DNA of 49,286 bases from Persephonella sp964519345 (lineage in GTDB: Bacteria > Aquificota > Aquificia > Aquificales > Hydrogenothermaceae): assembly GCA_964519345.1 (NCBI GenBank), contig CAZFKX010000012.1, positions 1 to 49,286 of the forward strand, given 5' to 3'. Numbering within the stretch: position 1 is the stretch's first letter; the number at the start of each line of letters is the position of its first letter. The notes beneath the pieces were generated by a model. That model was not told the DNA's origin. It saw nothing but the letters and a program-made list of their open reading frames with translations, and searched no databases. The position numbers and the translations under genes are program-made. Below are positions 40,068 to 48,855 of this stretch, piece after piece.

Positions 40068-40636
40068 TGATAAAAGCTGTTATAGGTCTTGGTAATCCAG
40101 GAAAACAATATGAAGAAACGCGCCACAATATTGGCTTTATAATAGCCGATGTTGTGGCATCTTTGCTTAAATGTGATAGAAAATATATAGAGAGATGTTT
40201 CTCACATATATATATCTGTGAAGATCACGATCTTCTTATTGTCAAACCTCAAACATATATGAATAATAGTGGAGTGGCCGTCAAAAATTTGCTTGAGGAC
40301 TACAATCTCAAACCTGATGAGATGCTTGTTATATATGATGATCTTGATCTGCCTCTTGGTACGGTAAAACTGAAAAAGAAAGGATCAAGCGGAGGACATA
40401 AAGGGATACAGTCTATTATAGAAAGCATAAAAACAGAACATTTCCCGAGAGTTAAAGTTGGGATAGGAAGACCTGAAAAGAAAGAACAGGTTGTTGAGTA
40501 TGTGCTTTCTCCTTTCAAGAAGGAGGAAAGGATAATAGTTGACAAAGTAATCTCACATACTGCCCAGTGTGTACTTAATGTGTTAAAATATGGTGTTGAT
40601 AAATCATTGAATTTTTGCAATAAAAAGATTGTTTGA
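40067..40636 (+). CDS. pth: Peptidyl-tRNA hydrolase (Pth)
   Basis: A 189-aa enzyme that frees tRNA from dropped-off peptidyl-tRNA. The signature GLGNPGKQYEETRHNIGF (with the catalytic His), KPQTYMNNSG, YDDLDLPLG, GGHKGIQSI and FPRVKVGIGRP are all present. It starts on the last base of the rplY stop. A possible leader for rpsF follows it. Confidence 0.96.
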   Translation: MIKAVIGLGNPGKQYEETRHNIGFIIADVVASLLKCDRKYIERCFSHIYICEDHDLLIVKPQTYMNNSGVAVKNLLEDYNLKPDEMLVIYDDLDLPLGTVKLKKKGSSGGHKGIQSIIESIKTEHFPRVKVGIGRPEKKEQVVEYVLSPFKKEERIIVDKVISHTAQCVLNVLKYGVDKSLNFCNKKIV

Positions 40637-40644
40637 CAATCCTT

Positions 40645-40668
40645 GCTTCCTGACAAGAATCAGGAGGC
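40645..40668 (+). other. Stem-loop in the leader before rpsF
   Basis: GCTTCCTGA (40645-40653) and TCAGGAGGC (40660-40668) form a nine-base stem with one wobble pair and a CAAGAA loop, 36 bases before the bS6 start. Without a T-run it is not an obvious terminator. In many bacteria the S6-S18 operon is controlled by a leader that binds the S6:S18 pair, and this could be such an element; that is inference. Confidence 0.4.
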
Positions 40669-40703
40669 TGATTTAATAAAATCATCCATAAGGAGGTAAA
40701 GTG

Positions 40704-41051
40704 GTGCGTTATTACGAGCTTGTTTTTGTACTGAAACCTACACTAACAGAGGAGGAGATCAACTCAAAGGTTGAATCAGTCCAGAGTTTGATCAGATCAA
40801 ACGGCGGAGAGATTTACAACTTTGAAAAATGGGGTAGGAAAGAACTTGCATATCCTATCCAGAACTTTAATTCAGGTTACTACTTTATTATGAATTTCAA
40901 AACAGATGATTATGAGCTTCCATCAAAGTTAGAGTATAATCTGAGACTTGACGAAGATGTTATAAGATTTTTAGCTTTTAAAACAAAGCCACCTAAGCAA
41001 GAAGAGGCTAAAGAGGAAATCTCAGCTGAAAAGGAAGAAGCAGCTGAGTGA
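40704..41051 (+). CDS. rpsF: Ribosomal protein bS6 (RpsF)
   Basis: A 115-aa 30S protein that pairs with bS18. It starts RYYELVFVLKPTLTEEEI as is typical and keeps FEKWGRKELAYPIQ, with an acidic C-terminal tail. Two GTG codons stand in tandem (40701 and 40704); I chose the second because it gives the usual Met-Arg-Tyr start and lies seven bases after AGGAGG. First gene of the rpsF-ssb-rpsR-rplI set. Confidence 0.94.
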   Translation: MRYYELVFVLKPTLTEEEINSKVESVQSLIRSNGGEIYNFEKWGRKELAYPIQNFNSGYYFIMNFKTDDYELPSKLEYNLRLDEDVIRFLAFKTKPPKQEEAKEEISAEKEEAAE

Positions 41052-41061
41052 GGAGAAAGTT

Positions 41062-41475
41062 ATGCTTAACAAAGTTTTTTTAATTGGTAGATTAACGAGA
41101 GATCCAGAAATAAGATTTTTGCCAAGTGGTTCTCAGGTCACATCTTTTTCTGTAGCTGTCAATAGATCCTATAAGGTTAACAATGAATGGAAAGAAGAGA
41201 CTTACTTTTTCGATGTTGAAGCATTTGGTTATCTTGCAGAGAGACTTGGAAAACAACTGAACAAAGGGACCCAGATACTTATAGAAGGACAGCTAAGACA
41301 GGATAGATGGGAGACAGCAGGTGGAGATAAAAGAACGAAAGTTAAGATTGTCGCTGATAAAGTAAGTGTACTTTCTGGAAAAACAGAAAAGGCTGAGAAA
41401 CCTGAAGAAGAGCCTGAACTTGATATTGAAAACAGTATGGAAGATTTTTCTTCAGATGAAGATGTACCATTCTAA
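41062..41475 (+). CDS. ssb: Single-stranded DNA-binding protein (Ssb)
   Basis: A 137-aa protein with an OB fold (residues 1-105: NKVFLIGRLTRDPE, TSFSVAVNRSY, ETYFFDVEAFG, GTQILIEGQLRQDRW), an acidic linker and the C-terminal tip DEDVPF that recruits replication and repair proteins. GAGGAG before the ATG. Its place between rpsF and rpsR is conserved across bacteria. Confidence 0.96.
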   Translation: MLNKVFLIGRLTRDPEIRFLPSGSQVTSFSVAVNRSYKVNNEWKEETYFFDVEAFGYLAERLGKQLNKGTQILIEGQLRQDRWETAGGDKRTKVKIVADKVSVLSGKTEKAEKPEEEPELDIENSMEDFSSDEDVPF

Positions 41476-41498
41476 ATTTTAAAAAGGAGGTAAAAAAG

Positions 41499-41753
41499 TT
41501 GGCTAATAATGTTAAGAGTCCAACAGCTCAAAATAAACCATTTTTTCAAAAAAGGAAGAAATACTGTAAGTTTTGTGCAGAAGGGAAAGAACCTAATTAT
41601 AAAGATATTGATTATCTTAAGCAGTTTATATCTGAGAGAGGCAAGATAATTCCAAGAAGAATTTCTGGAACATGCGGAAAACATCAGAGAAAGCTAACAG
41701 TTGAGATCAAAAGAGCAAGACAGCTTGCACTTTTACCATACGTAATAATGTAG
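41499..41753 (+). CDS. rpsR: Ribosomal protein bS18 (RpsR)
   Basis: An 84-aa 30S protein with the family core KKYCKFCAEGKEPNYKDI (including CxxC) and LKQFISERGKIIPRRISGTC. It begins with TTG behind a strong AAGGAGGT; no ATG is available near the expected N-terminus. The two cysteines plus Cys in SGTCGKHQ and the nearby His make zinc binding possible. Confidence 0.95.
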   Translation: MANNVKSPTAQNKPFFQKRKKYCKFCAEGKEPNYKDIDYLKQFISERGKIIPRRISGTCGKHQRKLTVEIKRARQLALLPYVIM

Positions 41754-41767
41754 GAGGTTGAGCAGGA

Positions 41768-42217
41768 ATGAAAGTAATTCTAACAAAGGATGTAGAAGGT
41801 TGGGGAACTATAGGTGATATTATAGAAGTAAAAAGAGGTTTCGCAAGAAACTATCTAATACCTAAAGGTTTTGCCCTCGAAGCAACAGATAGCCATATAA
41901 AACATGTACAGGAGATACTAAAACAGAAAGCGAGAAAACTTGAAAGAGAAAAAGCCAAAGCTGAAGAAATTGCAAAACAGCTTGATGGCCTTGAGATAGA
42001 AATAAAAAAATCAGTTGGTACTACAGGAAAACTTTTTGGTTCTGTTACAACCTCTGATATTGCACAGGCTATAAAGGAAAAAGGAATAGAGGTTGAAAAG
42101 AAGAAAATAATGCTTAGAAATCCAATAAAAAATATAGGGACTTACAACATAACTATCAGGCTACATCCACAGGTCAGTGCTACAATTAAAGTGAATGTAA
42201 CACCTGAAAATATATAA
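41768..42217 (+). CDS. rplI: Ribosomal protein bL9 (RplI)
   Basis: A 149-aa 50S protein of the bL9 family: the N-terminal domain carries VEGWGTIGDIIEVKRGFARNYLIPKG, followed by the long connecting helix and the C-terminal domain (VGTTGKLFGSVTTSDIAQAI). GGAGGT precedes the ATG. Last gene of the ribosomal set; a strong terminator follows. Confidence 0.96.
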   Translation: MKVILTKDVEGWGTIGDIIEVKRGFARNYLIPKGFALEATDSHIKHVQEILKQKARKLEREKAKAEEIAKQLDGLEIEIKKSVGTTGKLFGSVTTSDIAQAIKEKGIEVEKKKIMLRNPIKNIGTYNITIRLHPQVSATIKVNVTPENI

Positions 42218-42220
42218 TCC

Positions 42221-42249
42221 AGAGCCTCCTTAGGGAGGCTCTTTATTTT
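42221..42249 (+). terminator. Intrinsic terminator after rplI
   Basis: Nine-base stem AGAGCCTCC / GGAGGCTCT with a TTAG loop (42221-42242), followed by TTATTTT. It separates the ribosomal operon from dnaB. Confidence 0.9.
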
Positions 42250-42321
42250 GAATAATATATTCACTCAGCATAACTTATAACTTATAATTAACTTATCCTA
42301 AAGAAATTTTTGAGGTTTTGT

Positions 42322-43773
42322 ATGGATCATCTTGATATTCCCCTTCCACATGATGAGGAATCTGAAAGAGCTGTTTTAGGTTCGCTTATGGTGGAGCCTT
42401 CAGTGGTTGATCTCGTTCTTAATATACTTAGGCCTTCTGATTTTTTTAACAGTAAACATAAAATTATCTATCAGGCGATTATAGATATATCGGAAAAAGG
42501 AAAAGTTCCTGATATTTTAGTTGTTAGAAATCATCTTAAAAGCAAGGGAAAATTAAAACAGATAGGTGGAAGTTCATATTTAGGACTGATAGTTAATGAA
42601 GCATCTCCTCCTAATGTTGTCGAAAGTATAGCAAGACAGATAAAGGAAAAATCAATAGCAAGAGGTCTTATACAGGTTTCTCAAAATATAATTCAGAAAG
42701 CAAAAGATTATAAAGACGTCAATGAACTTGTTGAAGAGGCAGAGTCTGAAATATTTAAGCTCAATGAGGAGAGAGCTATAACTCATTACTATGAGATAAA
42801 AGATGTGGTTAAAGAAACACTTAACATAATAAATGAACTTTCTAAAAAAGAGACAGTTATAACAGGAATTCCATCAGGATTTTACGATCTTGACAGACTT
42901 ACAACAGGCTTTCATCCGGGTGATCTTATAATCATAGCTGCCAGACCTGCAATGGGTAAAACATCTCTTGCTCTCTCAATACTTCATAATATTTCTGTTA
43001 TAGAAAAGATACCTTCAGCATTTTTTTCCCTTGAAATGTCAAAAGAACAGATCGTTATGAGACTTTTGTCATTAGAATCAAGAATTCATCTTAAAAAAAT
43101 AAGATCTGGGTTTTTAAGTCAGGATGAGATACTAAAAATAACAGATCTTGCTTCTATCCTATCAACAGCACCTATTTACATTGATGATACAGCTTCGTTG
43201 TCAATTCTTGATCTGAGAGCAAAGGCAAGAAGACTTAAAAGGGAAAAAGATATACAGCTTATTGTTATAGATTACTTACAGCTTATGAGATCGCATAGAA
43301 GAACTGAAAACAGGCAGCAGGAAGTTGCCGAGATATCAAGAGGTCTTAAAGCCCTTGCGAAGGAGCTGAATATACCTGTTGTGTCTCTTGCTCAGCTATC
43401 AAGACAGGCAGAAATGAGAGCGGATAAGCGACCTCAGCTTGCTGATCTTCGTGAAAGCGGAAGCATAGAGCAGGATGCTGATCTTGTTATGTTTATACAC
43501 AGGCCTGAGTATTACAAGAAAAATCCCACCCCAGAAGAGGAAGGTCTTGCCGAGATAATTATAGCCAAGCAGAGGAATGGTCCAACTGGAACTGTGAATC
43601 TTGCGTTTATAAAGGATATTACAAAATTTGAGAATCTTGCCAAACAGAGATTTGAAGAACCTCTACATGAGGAGACAGATGATCATAATGCTATAATAGA
43701 TCAAACACCCTGGGAAAGCGATGAGCTTTTATCAGATATTGATATTACAGGCGAGGATATAACGGATATTTAG
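42322..43773 (+). CDS. dnaB: Replicative DNA helicase (DnaB)
   Basis: A 483-aa hexameric 5'-3' helicase of the replication fork. The N-terminal domain (PLPHDEESERAVLGSLM) binds primase; the RecA-like C-terminal domain has Walker A ARPAMGKTSLAL (about residues 210-221), Walker B VIDYLQLM, and SLAQLSR and DLRESGSIEQDAD. No intein is present. I chose ATG 42322, six bases after GAGG, over an upstream TTG. The last 40 residues are acidic. Confidence 0.96.
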   Translation: MDHLDIPLPHDEESERAVLGSLMVEPSVVDLVLNILRPSDFFNSKHKIIYQAIIDISEKGKVPDILVVRNHLKSKGKLKQIGGSSYLGLIVNEASPPNVVESIARQIKEKSIARGLIQVSQNIIQKAKDYKDVNELVEEAESEIFKLNEERAITHYYEIKDVVKETLNIINELSKKETVITGIPSGFYDLDRLTTGFHPGDLIIIAARPAMGKTSLALSILHNISVIEKIPSAFFSLEMSKEQIVMRLLSLESRIHLKKIRSGFLSQDEILKITDLASILSTAPIYIDDTASLSILDLRAKARRLKREKDIQLIVIDYLQLMRSHRRTENRQQEVAEISRGLKALAKELNIPVVSLAQLSRQAEMRADKRPQLADLRESGSIEQDADLVMFIHRPEYYKKNPTPEEEGLAEIIIAKQRNGPTGTVNLAFIKDITKFENLAKQRFEEPLHEETDDHNAIIDQTPWESDELLSDIDITGEDITDI

Positions 43774-43774
43774 G

Positions 43775-44521
43775 ATGGAAAAAATAAAAAACTTTGTTGA
43801 ACATACAGGAGCGGCATTCTTATTATTTCTTGAAACTATAAAAGTTATAGTTCTCTCCCCTCCAAAAATCAAACATATACTCAAATACATGGAAGAGATT
43901 GGCGTTACGGCGGCACCCCTGATCGGTATAACTGGATTTTTTACAGGAGGTGTTCTTGTTGTTGAGACGTATCCAACATTTCATAAATTTAATGCAGAGT
44001 TTCTAATAGGTGCTCTTGTTTCTCTCTCTCTTTCGAGAGAGCTTTCACCTGTACTTGTAGCTCTTCTTGTTACAGCAAGGTCAGGTTCTGCAATGGCTGC
44101 AAATATAGGAACTATGAAAATTACAGAACAGATCGACGCCTTAAAGGTTATGGCTGTAAATCCTGTTAGATATCTAATAGCACCGAGGCTTTTAGCCTCC
44201 CTTTTTATGGTTCCCGCATTAGTAATTCTTTCTTATACTTTTGGACTTTTAGGCGGATACTTCGTAGCTGTAAACCTTTACGGTATAAACCCTTATCTGT
44301 TTGTTGAAAAAATGAAAGACTTTACGGAACTTTATGATATATTAGGTGGACTTTATAAATCTATGGGATTTGCAACGATTATAACTATAGTTTCATGCTA
44401 TTTTGGTTATGTGACAAAAGGTGGGGCTGAAGGTGTTGGAAGATCAACAACAACTGCTGTGGTTGTTTCTTCCGTTCTCGTTCTTATAGTTGACTATTTC
44501 CTGACAGCAATTATCTATTAA
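43775..44521 (+). CDS. MlaE-family ABC permease
   Basis: A 248-aa inner-membrane permease of the MlaE/YrbE family, which moves phospholipids between inner and outer membranes. Five or six helices with the family signatures GFFTGGVLVVE, LVSLSLSRELSPVLVALLVTARSGSAMAA and IGTMKITEQIDALKVMAVNP. It starts one base after the dnaB stop. No MlaF ATPase or MlaD-type lipid-binding gene follows; the next genes are unrelated, so its partners are encoded elsewhere. Confidence 0.88.
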   Translation: MEKIKNFVEHTGAAFLLFLETIKVIVLSPPKIKHILKYMEEIGVTAAPLIGITGFFTGGVLVVETYPTFHKFNAEFLIGALVSLSLSRELSPVLVALLVTARSGSAMAANIGTMKITEQIDALKVMAVNPVRYLIAPRLLASLFMVPALVILSYTFGLLGGYFVAVNLYGINPYLFVEKMKDFTELYDILGGLYKSMGFATIITIVSCYFGYVTKGGAEGVGRSTTTAVVVSSVLVLIVDYFLTAIIY

Positions 44522-44556
44522 TTTTAATAATATTAAATATTTCTGGGGGCGTAGAA

Positions 44557-44850
44557 ATGAAAAATTGTGTTATCGCTTTATTTTTCTTTGTTGGATTTAT
44601 CTATACTTCTTTTGCCTTATCAATTGACGATGCTGAAAATTTGATGAAGGATTATATAGGGGGAAGTTCGTATGTATCTAAGATAAATGTATGTGAGAAC
44701 GAAAAATATTTTGTAGGTGAAGTTTATCTGGAGGGGTATGAGAAAGAAACCGTTATCAGAAAAATATTTATAGATAAGAAGACAGGAGGAATTTATCCTA
44801 CAATGTCTGAGGCTTTTAATTACTGTTATATGATGGAAAGGAAAAAATGA
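44557..44850 (+). CDS. Small exported protein of unknown function
   Basis: A 97-aa protein with a clear signal peptide (about residues 1-20, cleavage after FAL or so), then a compact domain of about 75 residues with two strands and two cysteines (INVCENEKYF and FNYCYMM) that could pair in the periplasm. The layout is loosely PepSY-like (EVYLEG ... IFIDKKTGGIYP), but I cannot assign it. GGGGGCG precedes the ATG, and it overlaps pfkA by four bases (ATGA). Confidence 0.6.
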   Translation: MKNCVIALFFFVGFIYTSFALSIDDAENLMKDYIGGSSYVSKINVCENEKYFVGEVYLEGYEKETVIRKIFIDKKTGGIYPTMSEAFNYCYMMERKK

Positions 44851-45821
44851 AAAAAATAGCTGTTCTTACAAGCGGTGGGGATGCGCCAGGACTTAATGCA
44901 TGTATTAGAGCAGTCGTTAGAGCTGGGCATTACTATAACTGCGAGGTTATAGGTGTAAGAAGAGGTTTTAAAGGCCTTATAGAAAAACAGTTTGTCTCGC
45001 TTACACCTCGTGATGTGGGAGGTATTATAGATAAAGGGGGAACTTTTCTTTTGTCAGCAAGGGAAGATAGATTTTTAGAATATAAATACAGAAAGATAGC
45101 TGCTGATAATATAAGGGAAGAAAAGATAGACGGCCTCTTTGTTATTGGTGGAAATGGATCTTTTCAGGGAGCTTATCTTTTGTCTAAGGAGTTTGGAATA
45201 CCAATTATAGGAATACCCAAAACTATAGATAATGATACCTATGGAACAGAGTACACTATAGGTTTTGATACAGCTGTGAATAACGCAGTTGATGCTATTG
45301 ACAAAATTAGAGACACATCAGAGTCACATGAGAGGGTGTTCGTTATAGAGGTTATGGGAAGAAAAAGTGGATTTTTGGCACTTGCTGCTGGCATATCAAC
45401 TGGAGCTGATGTTACCCTGATACCAGAATACCCATTTCCAATGCATGTTATAGTAAAATCTATAGTTGATGCCTTAAATAGAGGAAAAAAGTTTGCTATA
45501 GTTGTTGTTGCTGAAGGTGTTGCTTCGGCAAAAGAGATAGCTGATATTTTAAATGAAAAACTTAAACCATTTGATTTTGGTGGTGTAAGGTATTCGGTCT
45601 TAGGTTATATTCAGAGAGGAGGATCCCCCACTTCTTATGACAGGATAATGGCTTCAAGATTTGGTGTTTTTGCTGTAGAAGAATTTATGAGAGGTGGTAG
45701 AGATTTCATGGTTGCACTTGAGAATGGAAAAATACTGCCTAAGCCTCTTGAGGTTTCCTTTGGAAGAATAAAAAAACCTGATTTAAAGGATTTTGAGCTT
45801 AATAATATACTGACAATTTAA
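44847..45821 (+). CDS. pfkA: 6-phosphofructokinase (PfkA family)
   Basis: A 324-aa glycolytic kinase making fructose 1,6-bisphosphate. GGDAPGLNACIRAVV opens the ATP site; the catalytic PKTIDNDTYGTEYTIGFDTA, MGRKSGFLA, IPEYPF and GYIQRGGSP blocks are present. At the phosphoryl-donor site it reads GGNGS at residues 101-105: the Gly typical of ATP users is kept, but the preceding Asp (D103 of E. coli, a metal ligand) is Asn. Lys125 stands where E. coli has Gly and where PPi-dependent enzymes have Lys. The donor (ATP or PPi) is therefore uncertain. The start overlaps the small secreted gene by four bases. Confidence 0.9.
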   Translation: MKKIAVLTSGGDAPGLNACIRAVVRAGHYYNCEVIGVRRGFKGLIEKQFVSLTPRDVGGIIDKGGTFLLSAREDRFLEYKYRKIAADNIREEKIDGLFVIGGNGSFQGAYLLSKEFGIPIIGIPKTIDNDTYGTEYTIGFDTAVNNAVDAIDKIRDTSESHERVFVIEVMGRKSGFLALAAGISTGADVTLIPEYPFPMHVIVKSIVDALNRGKKFAIVVVAEGVASAKEIADILNEKLKPFDFGGVRYSVLGYIQRGGSPTSYDRIMASRFGVFAVEEFMRGGRDFMVALENGKILPKPLEVSFGRIKKPDLKDFELNNILTI

Positions 45822-45837
45822 GATAAAGGAATAAATT

Positions 45838-46119
45838 TTGGATATGAAAATTACTGAAGTAAGGATATATCCTTTTGATACAGGTAGAATAGGCGGAAGG
45901 GTAAGAGCTGTAGCCGATATAACAATTGAGGATACTTTGATTATAAAAGGCATAAAGCTTGTAGAGTCTAAACACGGAGGTCTTTTTGTTACTTTCCCAA
46001 AGAAAATGAGTTCTAAGGGTATATATGTGGATATAATCCAGTCCCTTGATAATGAGTTCACTGAACAGGTTAGAAGGGCTGTTGTTGATAAATATAAAGA
46101 GGTAATGGGTTTAGCTTAA
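45838..46119 (+). CDS. spoVG: SpoVG-family RNA/DNA-binding regulator
   Basis: A 93-aa protein of the SpoVG family with the full core KITEVRIYPF, GGRVRAVADITIEDTLIIKGIKLVE, GLFVTFPKK and the C-terminal helix. SpoVG binds nucleic acids and modulates gene expression in many non-sporulating bacteria. I favour the TTG at 45838, seven bases after AAAGGA, though an ATG two codons later (45844) gives nearly the same protein. It follows pfkA by 16 bases. Confidence 0.92.
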   Translation: MDMKITEVRIYPFDTGRIGGRVRAVADITIEDTLIIKGIKLVESKHGGLFVTFPKKMSSKGIYVDIIQSLDNEFTEQVRRAVVDKYKEVMGLA

Positions 46120-46123
46120 TATT

Positions 46124-46846
46124 TTAAAAATCATATATTAGTGAGGTTAAAAACGTTTTATCGGTCTTTTTAATACTTTCAGAAGGAGGTTTGTTCTGAT
46201 AAGCTATCTTCAAGCCTACACCCAGGGAAAGATATTCGTTTATTTTGACCTCTAAGGCTGTGTTTGAGTTAAGAAAGTAAACTTTTGTTTTATTAAGATC
46301 TGTTTCATATTTTAATTCTTGCTTGAATTTTAGATTTTCCTGAATATTCCAGGCATATTCCAGATTTAATCCGCCTGTTGGATACTCTTCTGATCCTCCT
46401 GTTCTGTATTTTTCAACGGCATAACCTAATGAAGCCATTCCTTTAAGTTTGTGTTTTTCTGTTTTTAAAATATCGTAACCAATTCCAGCTGATAAAACAT
46501 TTCTATAATCATAACCGGAGAATTTGTCTCTATAGTAACTGTCCTCGGCAAAACCAAAAAACTTTTCAAACACAACCCTTTCTATTCTGCCGATGATTGT
46601 TAGTTTATTGGTATTTTCCCTTTTTTCAGCTTTACCGTATAAAAAATCTCCCTTTAATTTTAATCTTGTAGCGTTGAAATCTCTAATACCTTCAATTTTG
46701 GTGGCAAATGTTTCTGTTTCCGAATTTCCCGAGGTCTTAACATAAGAAAGTTCAGCATGAATATTCCATTTGTTTTTGTTGTTTTCAGCTGATAAAGACA
46801 AGGAAATAAGGCAGAACAATAAAAACGCATATAAAGATCTATTCAT
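46124..46846 (-). CDS. DUF481 outer-membrane protein (YdiY-like)
   Basis: A 240-aa exported protein of the DUF481 family: signal peptide (about residues 1-20), then NKWNIHAELSYVKTSGNSET and repeated beta strands, ending in SLIYDF with the terminal Phe of outer-membrane barrels. Function of the family is not known; E. coli YdiY is an acid-induced relative. It converges on spoVG with only four bases between, and no other gene shares its transcript. Confidence 0.85.
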   Translation of the reverse strand: MNRSLYAFLLFCLISLSLSAENNKNKWNIHAELSYVKTSGNSETETFATKIEGIRDFNATRLKLKGDFLYGKAEKRENTNKLTIIGRIERVVFEKFFGFAEDSYYRDKFSGYDYRNVLSAGIGYDILKTEKHKLKGMASLGYAVEKYRTGGSEEYPTGGLNLEYAWNIQENLKFKQELKYETDLNKTKVYFLNSNTALEVKINEYLSLGVGLKIAYQNKPPSESIKKTDKTFLTSLIYDF

Positions 46847-46930
46847 AATTTTATCCCCTCTCCTTTTTGAAAATAATAATATTAAAAGTTTATTAAGTCA
46901 ATTATTTATAAAAAAATCGTCAAACAGTAG

Positions 46931-47218
46931 TTAAGGATACAGTTGTTCTCCTGTTTCAGGATCATATATAAATATAGCTTTTACAGGACATGCTTCCGCT
47001 GATCTAAATATCTCTTCTTCTTCTTCAGGGGTTAGATCCAATATAACTTCCTGCCTTTTGACCTGTTGAGCTTTTTCCATAACATCTTCTTTAGGTTTGT
47101 CCGGTTCAAGGATAACCGCTTTATGTTTTTTATCAAGTTCAATATATTTTGTCTCCTCTGCACACGGACCTATTCCTTCGCATATTGTTCTATCAACTAC
47201 AACTTTGAGTTTTCCCAT
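46931..47218 (-). CDS. Ferredoxin with a three-cysteine (3Fe-4S-type) pattern
   Basis: A 95-aa cytoplasmic ferredoxin. Only three cysteines are present: CEGIGPC (C-x5-C) near the N-terminus and ACPVKAI near the C-terminus. The middle position that is Cys or Asp in 4Fe-4S ferredoxins is Ile here, so a 3Fe-4S cluster is predicted. An unusually long acidic linker (about 50 residues) separates the cysteine sets. The frame extends 13 codons further, but GGAGG lies six bases before ATG 47218. Similar ferredoxins serve P450s and oxidoreductases; no partner is nearby. Confidence 0.8.
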   Translation of the reverse strand: MGKLKVVVDRTICEGIGPCAEETKYIELDKKHKAVILEPDKPKEDVMEKAQQVKRQEVILDLTPEEEEEIFRSAEACPVKAIFIYDPETGEQLYP

Positions 47219-47296
47219 TATTTCCTCCATAATAATTTCTATTGATAATTCAGGCAATTATAATTATATAATCCAAACAAAACAAGGATTAAAATC

Positions 47297-48817
47297 ATGA
47301 AAAATTTCTCTTTTGCTGTACTGTCAGGTTTTTTTATAGCACTTTCTTTTCCGGATTATTTTATTCCATTTATATATATAGCAGGTTTCTATTTGATTTT
47401 TAGAAATATAGAAAGAAAGGATCTTAAATCAAATATAGTTTTTTCCTTTATAGCAGGGATTTCTTTCTCAGTTTTTTCATTTTACTGGATAGTATCTGCA
47501 TTAACATATTATGGAGAAGTTTCGTTACCTTCAGGTATTTTCCTTTTTTTACTATTTTCTGTGGCATTTAGTATTATACAGTTCGTTATTTTTTCAGTAG
47601 TTATTTATTTTTTAAAAAGAAGATACGGAGCTTCATATCTTTTTATGTTACCTTTTGTATGGATTTTAATTGAATTTTTTAGAGAGTTTTTTCCTTTTAG
47701 TGGATTTCCCTGGAATTTGGCAGGTTATACACTTTCTTATATTAATCCAGTTGCACAGCTTTCATCTGTTATGGGTATTTACGGACTATCTTTCCTTTCT
47801 ATAACAGGAGCTGTTGCTGTTTTCTACTTTATACATTACAGAAATAGAAACTCTATATTCTTTCTCATTTCGTATATGACTGTTTTTGTTTTGATTTTTA
47901 CTGTGGGAGCTTTGAGGATAAAGATGTACGAACCTTACGGTATTAAAAAGACTGTTGCTGTTATTCAAGGAAATGTACTTCAGGATGAGAAAACAAGATC
48001 TGAGAAGAAAAAAATTATAGATAGATATGTAAATATTATTAAAAAGATTAAAAGATTTCGACCAGACATTATAGTTCTTCCTGAATCAGCACTTCCATTT
48101 TATCCTTTATACGGAGAGCATTTTATCTATAAGAGATACTTTTTCAAAAATGTAAAGGATATAAAAAGACCTTTCCTTATAGGTCTTGATAATGTTTTTT
48201 TTGATAGGGAAAAGATAAACCTTTACAATTCCCTTGTTCTCTTTGATGAAAACCATGAGATAGTTGAGTTTTACAACAAAATAAAACTTGTTCCGTTTGG
48301 TGAGTATGTTCCTTTTCCTTTTAAGATCTTTTCAAAACTTTTTCCGTATCTTGAAGGATATGATTTTGTTTCAGGAAAAAATCAAAAGATTCTTTCTTAC
48401 AGAGATTTTAAAATTGTGCCCCTTATATGTTTCGAAGCTATATTTCCATACTTCGTAAGTAAGTTTTCAAAGAAGGGTAATCTGATAGTAAATGTAACAA
48501 ACGATGCCTGGTTTGGTAAATCCCCTGCTCCTTTTCAGCATTTTGAAATGGCAAGAATCAGGGCTATAGAAAATGGTAGATATTTTGTTAGATCTGCAAA
48601 TACCGGCATATCTGCAGTGATCAATCCAGTTGGTGAGATTGAAGGATCTTTATCCTTGTTTGAGGAAGGGTATCTTGTAAGCGATGTTTATCTTATATCT
48701 TCTAAAACTTTTTGGATAAAATATAATAAAGTTGTGTACGGGTTTTTTGTAGTATCTTTTATTCTAATGATACTTGTATTGGAAGGATCAAGATTTAAGG
48801 GAACGGGGGTGTCTTGA
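47297..48817 (+). CDS. lnt: Apolipoprotein N-acyltransferase (Lnt)
   Basis: A 506-aa inner-membrane enzyme adding the third acyl chain to lipoproteins. Six or seven N-terminal helices (about residues 1-200) precede a periplasmic nitrilase domain with the Glu-Lys-Cys triad: VLPESALPF (Glu), FYNKIKLVPFGEYVPF (Lys) and PLICFEAIFP (Cys). NDAWFGKS and RAIENGRYFVRSANTG are further nitrilase blocks. A final helix closes the protein. With LolA at 3.7-4.3 kb it shows a full diderm lipoprotein route. Confidence 0.94.
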   Translation: MKNFSFAVLSGFFIALSFPDYFIPFIYIAGFYLIFRNIERKDLKSNIVFSFIAGISFSVFSFYWIVSALTYYGEVSLPSGIFLFLLFSVAFSIIQFVIFSVVIYFLKRRYGASYLFMLPFVWILIEFFREFFPFSGFPWNLAGYTLSYINPVAQLSSVMGIYGLSFLSITGAVAVFYFIHYRNRNSIFFLISYMTVFVLIFTVGALRIKMYEPYGIKKTVAVIQGNVLQDEKTRSEKKKIIDRYVNIIKKIKRFRPDIIVLPESALPFYPLYGEHFIYKRYFFKNVKDIKRPFLIGLDNVFFDREKINLYNSLVLFDENHEIVEFYNKIKLVPFGEYVPFPFKIFSKLFPYLEGYDFVSGKNQKILSYRDFKIVPLICFEAIFPYFVSKFSKKGNLIVNVTNDAWFGKSPAPFQHFEMARIRAIENGRYFVRSANTGISAVINPVGEIEGSLSLFEEGYLVSDVYLISSKTFWIKYNKVVYGFFVVSFILMILVLEGSRFKGTGVS

Positions 48818-48855
48818 AAAAAATCCTAAACAGTCATATAATATAAGCCTCTTAC

